DNA from: Planctomycetota bacterium
GTDB lineage: Bacteria; Planctomycetota; UBA1135; JADKAF01
Direction of reading: 5' to 3'
DNA length: 64,000 nucleotides
Assembly (NCBI GenBank): GCA_016793245.1
Contig: JAEUHW010000378.1
Location: forward strand, 1 to 64,000
Positions 55,617 through 64,000 of this stretch are shown here, piece by piece (within the stretch, counting starts at the first letter, position 1; each line of letters opens with the position of its first letter). The position numbers and the translations under genes are program-made. A model generated the notes under the pieces. That model worked only from the letters and a program-made list of their open reading frames with translations, was not told where the DNA came from and did no database searches.

Positions 55617-57098
55617 ATGAGCGATGGAAGCGCGAGCTGGCCCGAGAAGCTGCGCGTGGAGCCGATCGACGGCGTCCGCTGGCGCGTCCCGCGTCAGGGC
55701 CCGATGCGCACCGAGGGGCTGATCTTCGCCAGCGGCAAGCTGATCGAGGACATCCAGGACGACCCCTGCGTGCAGCAGGTGGCGAACGTCGCCACCCTGC
55801 CGGGGATCGTCGGCCGGGCGTTGGCGATGCCCGACATCCACTGGGGCTACGGCTTCCCGATCGGCGGCGTCGCGGCGTTCGATCTCGAGGAGGGCGTGAT
55901 CTCACCGGGCGGCGTCGGCTACGACATCAACTGCGGCGTGCGCCTGCTCCGCACCGACATCGAAGCGAAGCGCGTGACGGGCAAGAAGTCCGAGCGTTTG
56001 CGCCTCCTCGCGAGCGAGCTCGAAGCCCTCGTGCCGACCGGCGTCGGTCGCGGCAGCAAGGATCTCCGTCTCGGTCCACAGCCGATCCGCGGCGTGCTCG
56101 AACGCGGCGCGGCGTGGGCCGTGGAAGCGGGCTACGGTGTCGGCGCCGATCTCCAGCGCCTCGAAGCCGGCGGCGCGCTCGCCGGTGCGGATCCCGATGC
56201 GGTGACGCGTGTCGCGCTCGATCGCGGCCGCGATCAGCTCGGCTCGCTCGGCAGCGGCAACCACTTCCTCGAAGTGCAGGTCGTCGACGAGATCTTCGAC
56301 GAGACCGCCGCCGAGGCGATGGGGCTGCGCGCAGGTTGCCTCAGCGTGCTCATCCACACCGGCAGCCGTGGGCTCGGCTACCAGGTCTGCGATGACTTCC
56401 TGCACGAGATGCTGCTCGCCTCGAAGCGCTACGGCATCGAGCTCCCCGATCGCCAGCTCTGCTGCGCGCCGATCCGGAGCCCCGAGGCGCAGCGCTATCT
56501 CCGCGCCATGAGCGCCGCGGCGAACTTCGCTTTCGCCAATCGCCAGGTGATCACCGCGCGCGTGCGCGACGCGTTCACTCTCGCCCTCGACCTCTCCGAC
56601 GCGAGCGAATCGATCGGCGTCGTCTACGACGTCTGCCACAACATCGCGAAGATCGAGGAGCACACGATCGACGGCGTGCAGCGGAAGGTCTGCGTGCATC
56701 GGAAGGGCGCCACGCGCGCGTTCGCTCCCGGTCACGCGGAGCTTCCCGCAGCCTATCGCGCGTGCGGCCAACCCGTGCTCGTCCCCGGCGACATGGGCCG
56801 CTACTCCTTCGTGCTCGCCGGCCAACCCGGCGCCATGCAGGAGAGCTTCGGATCCTGCTGCCACGGCGCCGGCCGTGTCCTCTCGCGCCACGCCGCGCGC
56901 AAGCTCGCGGGCCAGCGCAACCTGATCAGCGAGCTGAAGGGCCAGGGCATCGAAGTGCGCGCCGCGAGTCGCGGCACCGTCGCCGAGGAGATGCCCGAGG
57001 CCTACAAGGACGTCGCCGAAGTCGTGCGCACGGTGGTCGAGGCGGGGCTAGCGAAGCTCGTGGCGCGCCTCAAGCCGATCGCGGTGGTGAAGGGCTGA
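55617..57098 (+). CDS. rtcB: RNA-splicing ligase RtcB
   Basis: A 493-residue GTP-dependent RNA ligase that joins 2',3'-cyclic phosphate and 5'-OH ends, repairing cut tRNA and similar RNA. Metal and nucleotide residues are in place: GGVGYDINCGV (Asp103, Cys106), GSGNHFLEVQ (His216), IHTGSRGLG (His247), HNIAK (His341), HRKGATRAF, and CCHGAGR with His416 as the likely guanylylated residue. GGAGGA precedes ATG 55617. Its cofactor archease is at 53763 on the same strand. No stand-alone sigma-54 activator (RtcR) is beside it, unlike in E. coli. Confidence 0.96.
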   Translation: MSDGSASWPEKLRVEPIDGVRWRVPRQGPMRTEGLIFASGKLIEDIQDDPCVQQVANVATLPGIVGRALAMPDIHWGYGFPIGGVAAFDLEEGVISPGGVGYDINCGVRLLRTDIEAKRVTGKKSERLRLLASELEALVPTGVGRGSKDLRLGPQPIRGVLERGAAWAVEAGYGVGADLQRLEAGGALAGADPDAVTRVALDRGRDQLGSLGSGNHFLEVQVVDEIFDETAAEAMGLRAGCLSVLIHTGSRGLGYQVCDDFLHEMLLASKRYGIELPDRQLCCAPIRSPEAQRYLRAMSAAANFAFANRQVITARVRDAFTLALDLSDASESIGVVYDVCHNIAKIEEHTIDGVQRKVCVHRKGATRAFAPGHAELPAAYRACGQPVLVPGDMGRYSFVLAGQPGAMQESFGSCCHGAGRVLSRHAARKLAGQRNLISELKGQGIEVRAASRGTVAEEMPEAYKDVAEVVRTVVEAGLAKLVARLKPIAVVKG

Positions 57099-57100
57099 AA

Positions 57101-57127
57101 GCCGCGCGCGCGCTTCTCGCGCGCGGC
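57101..57127. terminator. 10-bp GC hairpin between converging genes
   Basis: GCCGCGCGCG pairs perfectly with CGCGCGCGGC (seven-base loop), two bases after the rtcB stop and 20 before the stop of the minus-strand gene. Confidence 0.6.
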
Positions 57128-57146
57128 CTCCATGCTGCGCGCGCGC

Positions 57147-58811
57147 TCAGTAGCTCTGCCGCGCGCTGTTCGACATGCGCAGCGGGGCGCCTGGCTCCGC
57201 CGGATCGAGGACCGCCATCTGTGTGTAGAAGCTCACGCTGTAGAGCTCGAGCAAGCCGGTGAGCCCCGGCGAGGAAGCCGCGAGCGCGCCGAAGTCGAAC
57301 TCGTAGATGCCGCTCGACTCGGGCACCGCGATCACGGGGATGGCGCCCGGGTCGAGTCCGAAGCGCGCCGTGGGCGTGATCGACAGGCAGAACGCCGGGC
57401 TCGGGAAGGACGAGAGGAGCAGCAGGCCGATCGCGCCGGTGTTCACATCGGCGACGCTCTCACCGCGGAAGCCGAAGCCGTCGAAGCGCCCCTCGCCGAG
57501 CGTGTCGACGAGGTCGGGGTAGAGCCCGGCCTGACCGAAGTCGCGTGAGCGCGCGCTGGTGGCGCCGAAGGACACCGAGGTGAACGCGGGAATCGATGCC
57601 CACGGGCGCAGCGCGGGGCTGCCGAGGATCAGGGCCATGTCCCAGCAGCGCTCGCCCGAGAGTTCGCTCACGACGCCGCTCACTTCCTGCCAGGCCAGGT
57701 TGATGTCGGTACGTGGTTCGCCCTTCGGCAGCTCGCGAATCGCAACGGATATGGGCGTTACTCCCGATAGGCTGTTGTGCACGGAGAGACCATCGCTCGT
57801 CCAACTCGGCGCCGGCGGCAGCACGATCGAGAGGTAGCGATTTTCCCCACAGGGCGCGGGCACGACGTCGGGGAAGAAGAGCGTGTGCACCGTGAAGACC
57901 GCTCCAGTACCGGCGGGCGCCGCGTAGGGGCCGGCCGTGTACAGAGGTGCGGTGACATCGGGCTTGCCCGTGCCGTCGTCGCGCAGGATCTCCAGGAAGA
58001 AGCTCTCCACGGTGGACGCGTTCTGGTCCTGCACGACGACCCGCGCGCCGACGATCCCGTTCGAGCCGTTCAGAAAGTCGGCCGGGAACCTCTGGATCAC
58101 GCGGCAAGCAATCGCTCCGCCGGGCCTCGAGGTGAAGGCCGTCGAGCCGTCGTAGATGTGAAGGAGACCTGAGGCCGCCAGCGCGCTGGAGTTCGCCGCT
58201 GTCGCGCACAGCAAGTTGCCCGGGGAGCCAGGAGCCGGCGGAGCGGGATCCCACGGCAGGAGCGGGGCTCCGCCGAACGGAGTCGATGCGCACTGGTTCG
58301 TCACGGCGTCGATCCGCAACGAGGCAGCGAAGGGGCCGGGGAGGCCGGGTTCGGCCAACGCGAAGACGAGGTCGATCGGGCCACAGCTCGGGTACTCGAC
58401 CTGCACCGTGGAGGCGACGCCGTCGTTGTCGGGGAGCGATGCCGCACGCACCCCTGAGGAGCCGCGGAGCCAGACCCAGGCGGATGCCCCGCCCGCGCTC
58501 GGGTCGTCGTAGGCGTAGGTGAAGCGGACGTAGCTGTTGCCGGAGGTACCGGCGAAGTCGGACCAGAAACGCTGCGCGATCGCTGCGCCGCGGGAACTGC
58601 CCGCGAGGAGGATGCCAGGCCCAGCACTGAGGAGCGCGGACTGAGCGCCCGAGGAGAGCCCCGGCGCGCTGACGCCCGCGCCTCCCACGGAGTGCCAGCA
58701 CATCACCGGCGCTGCGGGAGTACCGGGGCGCTCGAAGTCGCCGTTCCGCTGCGCGGTGGCAGCAGAGGCGAGGAGCAGGACCGAAGAAGAGAACGAAAGG
58801 AGAGAACGCAT
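57147..58811 (-). CDS. Secreted beta-rich protein with shared C-terminal module
   Basis: A 554-residue exported protein. ATG 58811 gives a signal peptide (MRSLLSFSSSVLLLASAATA). The N-terminal region (30-190) resembles a carbohydrate-binding-type beta sandwich (RNGDFERPGTPA ... FWSDFAG...SYVRFTYAYDD). The middle (210-420) is another beta domain of a type seen in choice-of-anchor-like exported proteins. The last 110 residues match the module found at the ends of other secreted proteins here (SSPGLTGLLELYSVSFY ... MSNSARQSY). No catalytic motif. Between the rtcB terminator and the McrC gene. Function unknown. Confidence 0.72.
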   Translation of the reverse strand: MRSLLSFSSSVLLLASAATAQRNGDFERPGTPAAPVMCWHSVGGAGVSAPGLSSGAQSALLSAGPGILLAGSSRGAAIAQRFWSDFAGTSGNSYVRFTYAYDDPSAGGASAWVWLRGSSGVRAASLPDNDGVASTVQVEYPSCGPIDLVFALAEPGLPGPFAASLRIDAVTNQCASTPFGGAPLLPWDPAPPAPGSPGNLLCATAANSSALAASGLLHIYDGSTAFTSRPGGAIACRVIQRFPADFLNGSNGIVGARVVVQDQNASTVESFFLEILRDDGTGKPDVTAPLYTAGPYAAPAGTGAVFTVHTLFFPDVVPAPCGENRYLSIVLPPAPSWTSDGLSVHNSLSGVTPISVAIRELPKGEPRTDINLAWQEVSGVVSELSGERCWDMALILGSPALRPWASIPAFTSVSFGATSARSRDFGQAGLYPDLVDTLGEGRFDGFGFRGESVADVNTGAIGLLLLSSFPSPAFCLSITPTARFGLDPGAIPVIAVPESSGIYEFDFGALAASSPGLTGLLELYSVSFYTQMAVLDPAEPGAPLRMSNSARQSY

Positions 58812-58932
58812 AGTCTGGACCTCGGAGACGGGGGACGGGAAAACGGAAGTCATCCCCGTTCACGAGGATCGCCCTTGGATCCGGCAACGGAAATTGCCGC
58901 GGCGTACCGAAGCCCACTCCGCCCTGCGCGCT

Positions 58933-60000
58933 CTAGCCGCGCGAATCCGGACCTTGGCCGCCCGTGAGGATCCGGCAAAGGCGCGCGCGGAGCTCCGGCC
59001 AGGGCAGGTCGAGTGCGATCGTCGCCACGCGGAGCGGATAGCCCTCGAGCTCCAGCACCTCCTCGAGCTCACGCTCGGCGCGGGCGTAGAGCAGGAGCCC
59101 TGCGGGCCGCCTTCCGCAGTAGCGTTCGGCGGCACGGAGGTAGGTGGAGAGCTGATAGAGATGACCGGCCCGCAAGCGCTCGTCGATGCCGCGGTGCGAG
59201 CGGCTGAGCGAGCGCTCGTAGAACTTGCACTCGCCGATGGTCACGCCGCCGTCCCGCCAGCGAAGAAATAGATCGGTGCGCATCGCGGGCAGTAGCGCGA
59301 GCGCTCGGGGATCCTCCGAGGTCGCGGCCCAGGAGAGGTTCTTGGCCGTGACCTCGGCGACGCCATGCAGCTCGTGGCGTGCAAAGCCGCGCACGAACGC
59401 CTCGAAGAGCTCCGCCATGCGCTCGGGATCGCGGAGTAAGGCCTGCGCTTCGGAGCCGTCCGCTCCTCCGTCGGGCAAGAGGTGCTCCAACGCGAGGCGC
59501 GCGAGCCGGAGCGCGACGCGATACTCGGGCAGCGCGCGCGGAGGCGTCGCGTGGAGGCGCAGAGCGGCGCGCGCGTGAATCTCGGCGACCTCGTGCAGCC
59601 CGGCGAGATGCGCCCGCAGACGCCCGCGAACCTCGGCTGCGACCTCGGTTGCGCCAGCGAGCGCACGCAGCGCGGCGCGGATCACGCGATTCGCCGCCGT
59701 GTCCGCGGTGAGCTCGTCGAAGCGGTAGGCCAGCGCGCCCCGCCGATGGGTGAGCTGGGCGATCGTACGTTCGATCTCCAGCGCGCCGCGCGGGCTCGCG
59801 CTCTCCTCGCGGAGCTCTTGATAGCCACGGTCGATCCCGCGGCGGTGCAGGCGCCGCATCACGCCGTCGAGGAGCCGCGCCAAGAGGTCGAGCGGGCGCT
59901 CGAACGCGCAGGCACCGATCGTGCGCGCATCGAGGAGCCCGGCGTCGAAGCTCGCGTAGGCGAGCATCGCGAAGAGGTTCCTGATCGAGATCGAGCTCAT
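58933..60000 (-). CDS. mcrC: McrC-type restriction nuclease subunit
   Basis: A 355-residue PD-(D/E)xK nuclease that partners McrB in type IV (modification-dependent) restriction. The catalytic set is visible: Asp243 in RTDLFLRW, then Glu257-Cys-Lys259 in TIGECKFYER, and Tyr282 and His280 nearby. The N-terminal 200 residues (IRNLFAMLAYASF..., LLARLLDGVMRRLHRRG) match the McrC family's DNA-binding/linker part. The ATG at 60000 overlaps the McrB stop (ATGA), so synthesis is coupled, as in other McrBC operons. In the known system McrC cuts DNA only when the McrB ring is bound at modified sites. Confidence 0.88.
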   Translation of the reverse strand: MSSISIRNLFAMLAYASFDAGLLDARTIGACAFERPLDLLARLLDGVMRRLHRRGIDRGYQELREESASPRGALEIERTIAQLTHRRGALAYRFDELTADTAANRVIRAALRALAGATEVAAEVRGRLRAHLAGLHEVAEIHARAALRLHATPPRALPEYRVALRLARLALEHLLPDGGADGSEAQALLRDPERMAELFEAFVRGFARHELHGVAEVTAKNLSWAATSEDPRALALLPAMRTDLFLRWRDGGVTIGECKFYERSLSRSHRGIDERLRAGHLYQLSTYLRAAERYCGRRPAGLLLYARAERELEEVLELEGYPLRVATIALDLPWPELRARLCRILTGGQGPDSRG

Positions 60001-62663
60001 CGATCGCTCAGGCCGAGGAGCGCCCGCGCTTCCGCGAGCTTCGCGCCGTCGTCGTACCAGTACTCCTCGAGCAGCGGGAGCAGCTCGAAGCGCAGGATCG
60101 CGTCGAGCCAGGCTTCGGGATCCGCGCTCCACGGAGCTTCGCTCTTGCGGTCGCCGTGGCAGAAGTAGCTGTGGCCGATCTCGAAGCCCTCCCCGAGGTT
60201 GCCGTCTTCGCGGATCCGCTGGTTGAGCGTGCGCACGATGCCGCGCAGGCGCTCGGTCACGCGGCTGGGGAGGCTGCCGAGATGCTCGGAGAAGCGCGGG
60301 TGATCGAGGCCGGGGCGCAACGTCACGAACGAGAAGCGCCGGCGCAGGGCGTAGTCGACCACCGCGAGCGAGCGATCGGCCGTGTTCATCGTGCCGATGA
60401 AGTGGAGGTTCGGGGGCAGGTAGAAGCGCTGGTCCGACTCCTCGTCCAGCGCCGAGCGGTACGCGAGCTGCACACCCCACTCGGGCGCGCGCTTGTCGGC
60501 CTCCAGCAGCATCATGCCCTCGCCGAGGATCTTGCTCAGGTTGCCGCGGTTGATCTCATCGATGATCAGCACGTAGGGCTGCCCGGCATCGGACTTCGCG
60601 GTCTCGGCGAGCTCGAAGAGCGGGCCGTTCCCGAGCGCGAAGCCGCCCTTGCCGTCGGGGCGATAGCCGCGCACGAACTGCTCGTAGGTGTAGGCCTGGT
60701 GGAACTGCACGAGCTTCACGCGCGAGTCGTCCTTCGCGCCGAGCAGCAGGTAGGCCAACCGCTTCGCGACGAATGTCTTCCCGACGCCGGGAGGGCCCTG
60801 GAGCACGAGGTTCTTCTTCCGGCGCAACAGCTCCAGCATCTGATCGAGCTGCTCGTCGGGCAGGAAGAGATCGCCGAGCGCGTCCGCGCGCAGGTAGGCC
60901 GGCGGCGCCTCGTCCTCTTCGGTCGCTTCCTCACGCGCGCCACCCGTGAGGAGCGCCTCGAGCTCGCGCAGCAGGTTCGTGCGCTCGCTCGCCTCGGCGA
61001 GCGTGGTGATCGGGAGCGAGCCGCGCTCTTGGATCGCGTGGTCTCCGCTCCAGAGCCAGCGCACGGGGAGGCGGTGGGGGAACGGCTCCTCCGCGTGATG
61101 CTCGTAAGGACCTTCGATGCGTCCGATCCCGAGAATGCGGCTGCGGCCCTTCTTCGCGAGGATCGGATCGCCCGGGCGCAGCTCGTTCGCGAAGCGCCAG
61201 CAAGTGCGCACGGCGCCGGTGGGCTCGCTGTCCTGATCCCAGCCCTCGCGCAGCGCTTCCAACATGCTCTCCGGCGTGGCGTAGCTCCGGAGATCGTCGA
61301 GCTGCTCGTAGCCGATGGAGGCGCGCCCACCGCGCAGATCGTTGGCCCAGTTCGAAGCGTTGCGACCGGGTGCGTAGATCCAGACGCGCTCCTGATCGCG
61401 TAGGCGGAGCGCGGTGCTGCTCGCCGCGAGGGGCGGCGTCTCGTTCTCCTCGCGTACGTGGAGTGACTCGCTCGCCGTCTCGGCGTCGGAGTACACGACG
61501 TGGTCCATCTGCAGGTGGAGCAGGATCGCCGCCTTGGCATCGCGGGGGAGCGCCGCGAGCGTGCGCAGCGCCGCGTGCTCCAGATCGGCGTAAAAGCGGC
61601 GATCGAGCTCCGATTCCTCGCCCTTGCCCTTCGGCCGCGCTGCGTAGCGCGCGAAGTTCGATTGCGTCGCGGGATCGCTGACGAGCTCCTCGAAGCGCGC
61701 GGCGAGTCGGGAAGCCTGATCGGAGTTCTCGCGCAACCACCGGCGGGTCTTCTGACCGAGCTGCGCCACCGCGCGCTCCGGCTGGTCATCGACCTCGCGG
61801 TAAGCGCTCACCTTGTTGTTGAAGAAGGGCTGCTCATGCAGGTGGAAGAAGCCCCAGAGCTCCATGGCGACGGCGCTGTCGGAGAAGTCCTGAGGTTCCG
61901 CGCTCGTGCGGTTCCATCCGAGCAGCGGAGCCTCGCGAGGGGAGGCTCCTCCGCGCCAGCGATCGAGAGCGTCGAGCACGTATCCCGTCGGCGTGTTCCC
62001 GACCACGGGCCCGAAGTGCTGTGCGCCGGCCTTGCGATAGGAGTTGTGCGACATCGCCGCGCAGTGATACGCCAAGAAGAAGCGCTGACGACGCTCGAAG
62101 TCCGCGCTGTCCGTGGCTCCGAGGAGCGGGAACCAGCGCAGCTTCTCGCGGATCTTGGCCTCGTCCTTGCGGAAGCCATCGCGCTGGATCTCCTCGCAGA
62201 AGAGCTGGAGGGACTGAGCGGCGCTCGGAGCCGAGATCTGGCCCAGATGGAGCTTGGCCCAGCCCTCGAACCTCGGCGCGCGCGTGCACCACTCGTGCAC
62301 GCCGGCCAGCAGCGAGGCGGCGCCCTCCGGCGTATCGGATTCCGCGCCATCGGTGACCCTCGGAGCTGGAGCTTTGGCCAGCTCGCGCGCGAGCCAGAGC
62401 GCGAAGGTGACCAGCAGCTCCTCGCCATCGCCTGAAGGCCAACGCGGGAACTCGCGGCAGAGGTAAGCGATGAGGAAGCGGCGCTCCACGCGGAGCCAGT
62501 AGTCGCTGCGCGGATCGAACTCGATCCGTTCGCGCAGCGCGAGCTCGAGCCCGCCGTGGATGCGCTTCAGGGTGCCCAGATTGTGCCGCAGCTCATCGCG
62601 CTCCAGCGCGCGGCGCGCGAGGGCGGTGATATCGAGGAACTTCGAGGTCGGCGTCTCGGACAT
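59997..62663 (-). CDS. mcrB: McrB-type GTPase with EVE-like reader domain
   Basis: An 888-residue motor/reader. Residues 600-800 are the McrB-type AAA+ GTPase: Walker A GPPGVGKT (623-630), Walker B VLIIDEINRGNLSKILGE (698-715) and the McrB motif MNTADRS (759-765). Residues 426-548 look like an EVE (PUA-like) domain: WIYAPGRNASNWAN, GRASIGYEQL, CWRFANELRPGDPILAKKG, ILGIGRIEGPY. EVE domains read modified bases and are fused to McrB in many variants. The N-terminal 400 residues are helical and unassigned. ATG 62663 is chosen; longer frames overlap the divergent lipoprotein gene. The McrC gene overlaps its stop. Confidence 0.9.
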   Translation of the reverse strand: MSETPTSKFLDITALARRALERDELRHNLGTLKRIHGGLELALRERIEFDPRSDYWLRVERRFLIAYLCREFPRWPSGDGEELLVTFALWLARELAKAPAPRVTDGAESDTPEGAASLLAGVHEWCTRAPRFEGWAKLHLGQISAPSAAQSLQLFCEEIQRDGFRKDEAKIREKLRWFPLLGATDSADFERRQRFFLAYHCAAMSHNSYRKAGAQHFGPVVGNTPTGYVLDALDRWRGGASPREAPLLGWNRTSAEPQDFSDSAVAMELWGFFHLHEQPFFNNKVSAYREVDDQPERAVAQLGQKTRRWLRENSDQASRLAARFEELVSDPATQSNFARYAARPKGKGEESELDRRFYADLEHAALRTLAALPRDAKAAILLHLQMDHVVYSDAETASESLHVREENETPPLAASSTALRLRDQERVWIYAPGRNASNWANDLRGGRASIGYEQLDDLRSYATPESMLEALREGWDQDSEPTGAVRTCWRFANELRPGDPILAKKGRSRILGIGRIEGPYEHHAEEPFPHRLPVRWLWSGDHAIQERGSLPITTLAEASERTNLLRELEALLTGGAREEATEEDEAPPAYLRADALGDLFLPDEQLDQMLELLRRKKNLVLQGPPGVGKTFVAKRLAYLLLGAKDDSRVKLVQFHQAYTYEQFVRGYRPDGKGGFALGNGPLFELAETAKSDAGQPYVLIIDEINRGNLSKILGEGMMLLEADKRAPEWGVQLAYRSALDEESDQRFYLPPNLHFIGTMNTADRSLAVVDYALRRRFSFVTLRPGLDHPRFSEHLGSLPSRVTERLRGIVRTLNQRIREDGNLGEGFEIGHSYFCHGDRKSEAPWSADPEAWLDAILRFELLPLLEEYWYDDGAKLAEARALLGLSDR

Positions 62664-62795
62664 GGCGGTGAGGCTTCTCCTCGTTGGAAGTGAGGCTAGT
62701 GTTGCGTCCGCGGCGCCGCGAAGCCAGGGGCATCGGAGCTCTCGCTCTTCGGTCGTTCCCTCGCCTGTCGGCGCGGCCTGGGCTACGATCCGCAC

Positions 62796-63770
62796 ATGCC
62801 CATCCGTTTCCTCGCGCTCGTATCCCTCTCGCTCCTCACGGCCTGCGCGACCGCTCCCAAGACCTCCGAAGTTCCCCGCGGCCCTCGCCCGCTCCTGATC
62901 GCCACCTGGCCCTTCGGCAAGATCGCCACCGACCACGCGCTGCAGTCCCTGCGCGCCGGTGGCTCGCGCCTCGATGCGGTGGAAGCGGGGATCCGCGAGA
63001 TCGAGCGCTTGAGCTGCGATGGGTCGGTGGGGCTCGGCGGGCGGCCGAACGCGGCGGGCTATCCGCAGCTCGATGCCTGCATCATGGATGGGCCGGGGCA
63101 TCGCGCGGGCAGCGTGGCCGGGCTCGAGGGCATCGTGCATCCGATCAGCGCGGCGCGGCGCGTGATGGAGCGTTCGAAGCACGTGATGCTGGTGGGCGAG
63201 GGCGCGCGGTGGTTCGCGCTCGAGCACGGCGTCGAGGCGGTGCCGATCGAGGAGCTCGCCGAGCGGAAGAGCCGCTGGGCCGCGGGCGAGCGCCCGAGCG
63301 AGACGGATCGCGCGGGGCACGACACCGTGACGCTGCTCGTAATTGATGGCACGGGGCACATCGCGGGCGGATGCTCGACGAGCGGCGCGGGCGGGAAGTT
63401 GCCGGGGCGCGTCGGCGATTCGCCGATCCTGGGCGCGGGGCTCTACGTGGATGACGAGGTCGGCGCCGCGGGCGCGACCGGTGTCGGCGAGAACGTGATG
63501 CGCTACTGCGCGACGTTCTGGATCGTGGAGCTCATGCGCCAAGGGCGCTCGCCGCAGGAGGCCTGCGAGGAGGTCGTGCACCGCATCGCGCGCCTCGATC
63601 CCAAGGGCTACGAGCTGGACATCTGCTTCCTCGCGCTCGACAAGTACGGGCGCTACGGCGCTGCGGCCTCGAACGCGCGCTTTCCCTTCGCGGTCGCGAC
63701 CGAGACTGGCAGCGAGCTGCTGCACGTCGAGCGCGTGTCTCCGCGTGTTCGCACCGGAGGTGCGCAATGA
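62796..63770 (+). CDS. Aspartylglucosaminidase-like asparaginase lipoprotein
   Basis: A 324-residue Ntn-hydrolase of the glycosylasparaginase/isoaspartyl-peptidase family, which cleaves itself before the catalytic Thr. The cleavage point is [11 protein letters not shown] (Asp-Thr near residue 175), with [19 protein letters not shown], and GENVMRYC further on. Residues 1-17 form a lipoprotein signal (LLTACA, Cys17), so it works outside the cytoplasm, as some family members do. The stop overlaps the ATG of the helicase gene. Substrate (glycosylasparagine or isoaspartyl peptide) cannot be told from sequence. Confidence 0.88.
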   Translation: MPIRFLALVSLSLLTACATAPKTSEVPRGPRPLLIATWPFGKIATDHALQSLRAGGSRLDAVEAGIREIERLSCDGSVGLGGRPNAAGYPQLDACIMDGPGHRAGSVAGLEGIVHPISAARRVMERSKHVMLVGEGARWFALEHGVEAVPIEELAERKSRWAAGERPSETDRAGHDTVTLLVIDGTGHIAGGCSTSGAGGKLPGRVGDSPILGAGLYVDDEVGAAGATGVGENVMRYCATFWIVELMRQGRSPQEACEEVVHRIARLDPKGYELDICFLALDKYGRYGAAASNARFPFAVATETGSELLHVERVSPRVRTGGAQ

Positions 63771-64000
63771 CCACTACCGAGATCCTCTTCCGCGACCTGG
63801 CGCTGCCCGAGCCGATCCTGCGCGCGCTCACCGAGCTCGGCTACGAGCAGCCGACGCCGATCCAGGCCTCGGCGATCCCGCCGCTGCTCGAAGGGCGCGA
63901 CCTCGTGGGACAGGCGCAGACGGGCACCGGCAAGACGGCCGCGTTCGCGCTCCCGCTGCTCGCCAAGATCGAGCTCGAGCAGCGCAAGGTGCAGGCGATC
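63767..64000 (+). CDS. DEAD-box RNA helicase, N-terminal part
   Basis: The first 78 residues only; the gene runs past the window. The ATG at 63767 has GGAGG at 63756-63760 and shares ATGA with the asparaginase gene. Visible motifs are the Q motif ([20 protein letters not shown], then PTPIQ) and motif [17 protein letters not shown]. This is a DeaD/RhlE-type helicase that remodels RNA or ribosomes using ATP. The C-terminal half and hence the subfamily cannot be judged. Confidence 0.9.
   Translation, partial: MTTTEILFRDLALPEPILRALTELGYEQPTPIQASAIPPLLEGRDLVGQAQTGTGKTAAFALPLLAKIELEQRKVQAI

Noticed and set aside
62664..63767. Longer N-terminus for McrB
   Set aside because: It would lie wholly opposite the asparaginase lipoprotein, which has clear family motifs; the extension is Arg/Ala-rich shadow sequence.

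Overview
The window is high-GC bacterial DNA, almost certainly from a planctomycete (phylum Planctomycetota). The evidence is the pairing of a planctomycete-type ECF sigma factor with a giant membrane Ser/Thr kinase carrying WD40 repeats, a high density of large Sec-exported proteins (PKD, beta-helix, propeller and carboxypeptidase-regulatory-like domains), lipoprotein cytochromes, and an extended HflX. The lineage is inferred from gene content; no rRNA or tRNA gene was seen.

Layout. 1-301: tail of a DUF4142-like protein. 518-5172: tandem pair of paralogous secreted PKD proteins on the minus strand. 5273-9500: HflX GTPase (minus), a di-haem cytochrome c lipoprotein and a GH13 hydrolase (plus). 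9598-13915: ECF sigma factor plus kinase/WD40 sensor. 13916-15234: the only long non-genic stretch, holding a decayed REP-type (Y1) transposase and an array of 33-bp palindromic repeats. 15235-17175: secreted parallel beta-helix protein. 17429-24086: four consecutive, translationally coupled, membrane-anchored paralogues with carboxypeptidase-regulatory-like domains and one small leader-like ORF. 24178-26717: exported toroid-fold protein and a START-like protein, separated and flanked by three long near-perfect palindromes. 26723-36764: metabolic genes, namely a hydroxylase/Old-Yellow-Enzyme fusion, a sorbosone-dehydrogenase-like protein, divergent P5C dehydrogenase and ALDH7, an apiosidase-like hydrolase and a cysteine-dioxygenase-like cupin. 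36777-42634: pentahaem cytochrome, TrkA/TrkH potassium uptake, and a second ECF sigma factor with a membrane partner. 42651-51989: multicopper oxidase, calcium-motif propeller protein, PPi-type phosphofructokinase, two uncharacterised exported or anchored proteins and a Kelch-like protein. 52044-57098: EttA, then an RNA-repair locus (archease and RtcB) enclosing two duplicated four-TM proteins. 57147-58811: another secreted protein. 58933-62663: an McrBC restriction operon whose McrB carries an EVE-like reader domain. 62796-64000: asparaginase-like lipoprotein coupled to a truncated DEAD-box helicase.

How it fits together. Seven of the secreted proteins, although unrelated in their main domains, end in what looks like the same C-terminal module of roughly 100-120 residues, a candidate sorting or anchoring domain. 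Many genes end in GC-rich perfect hairpins, several overlapping stop codons, which look like the local terminator style. The clearest accessory systems are the McrBC operon and the RtcB/archease repair genes; the most unusual structures are the transposase/palindrome-array relic, the 26.0-26.7 kb palindromes, the four-paralogue membrane operon and the shared C-terminal module.
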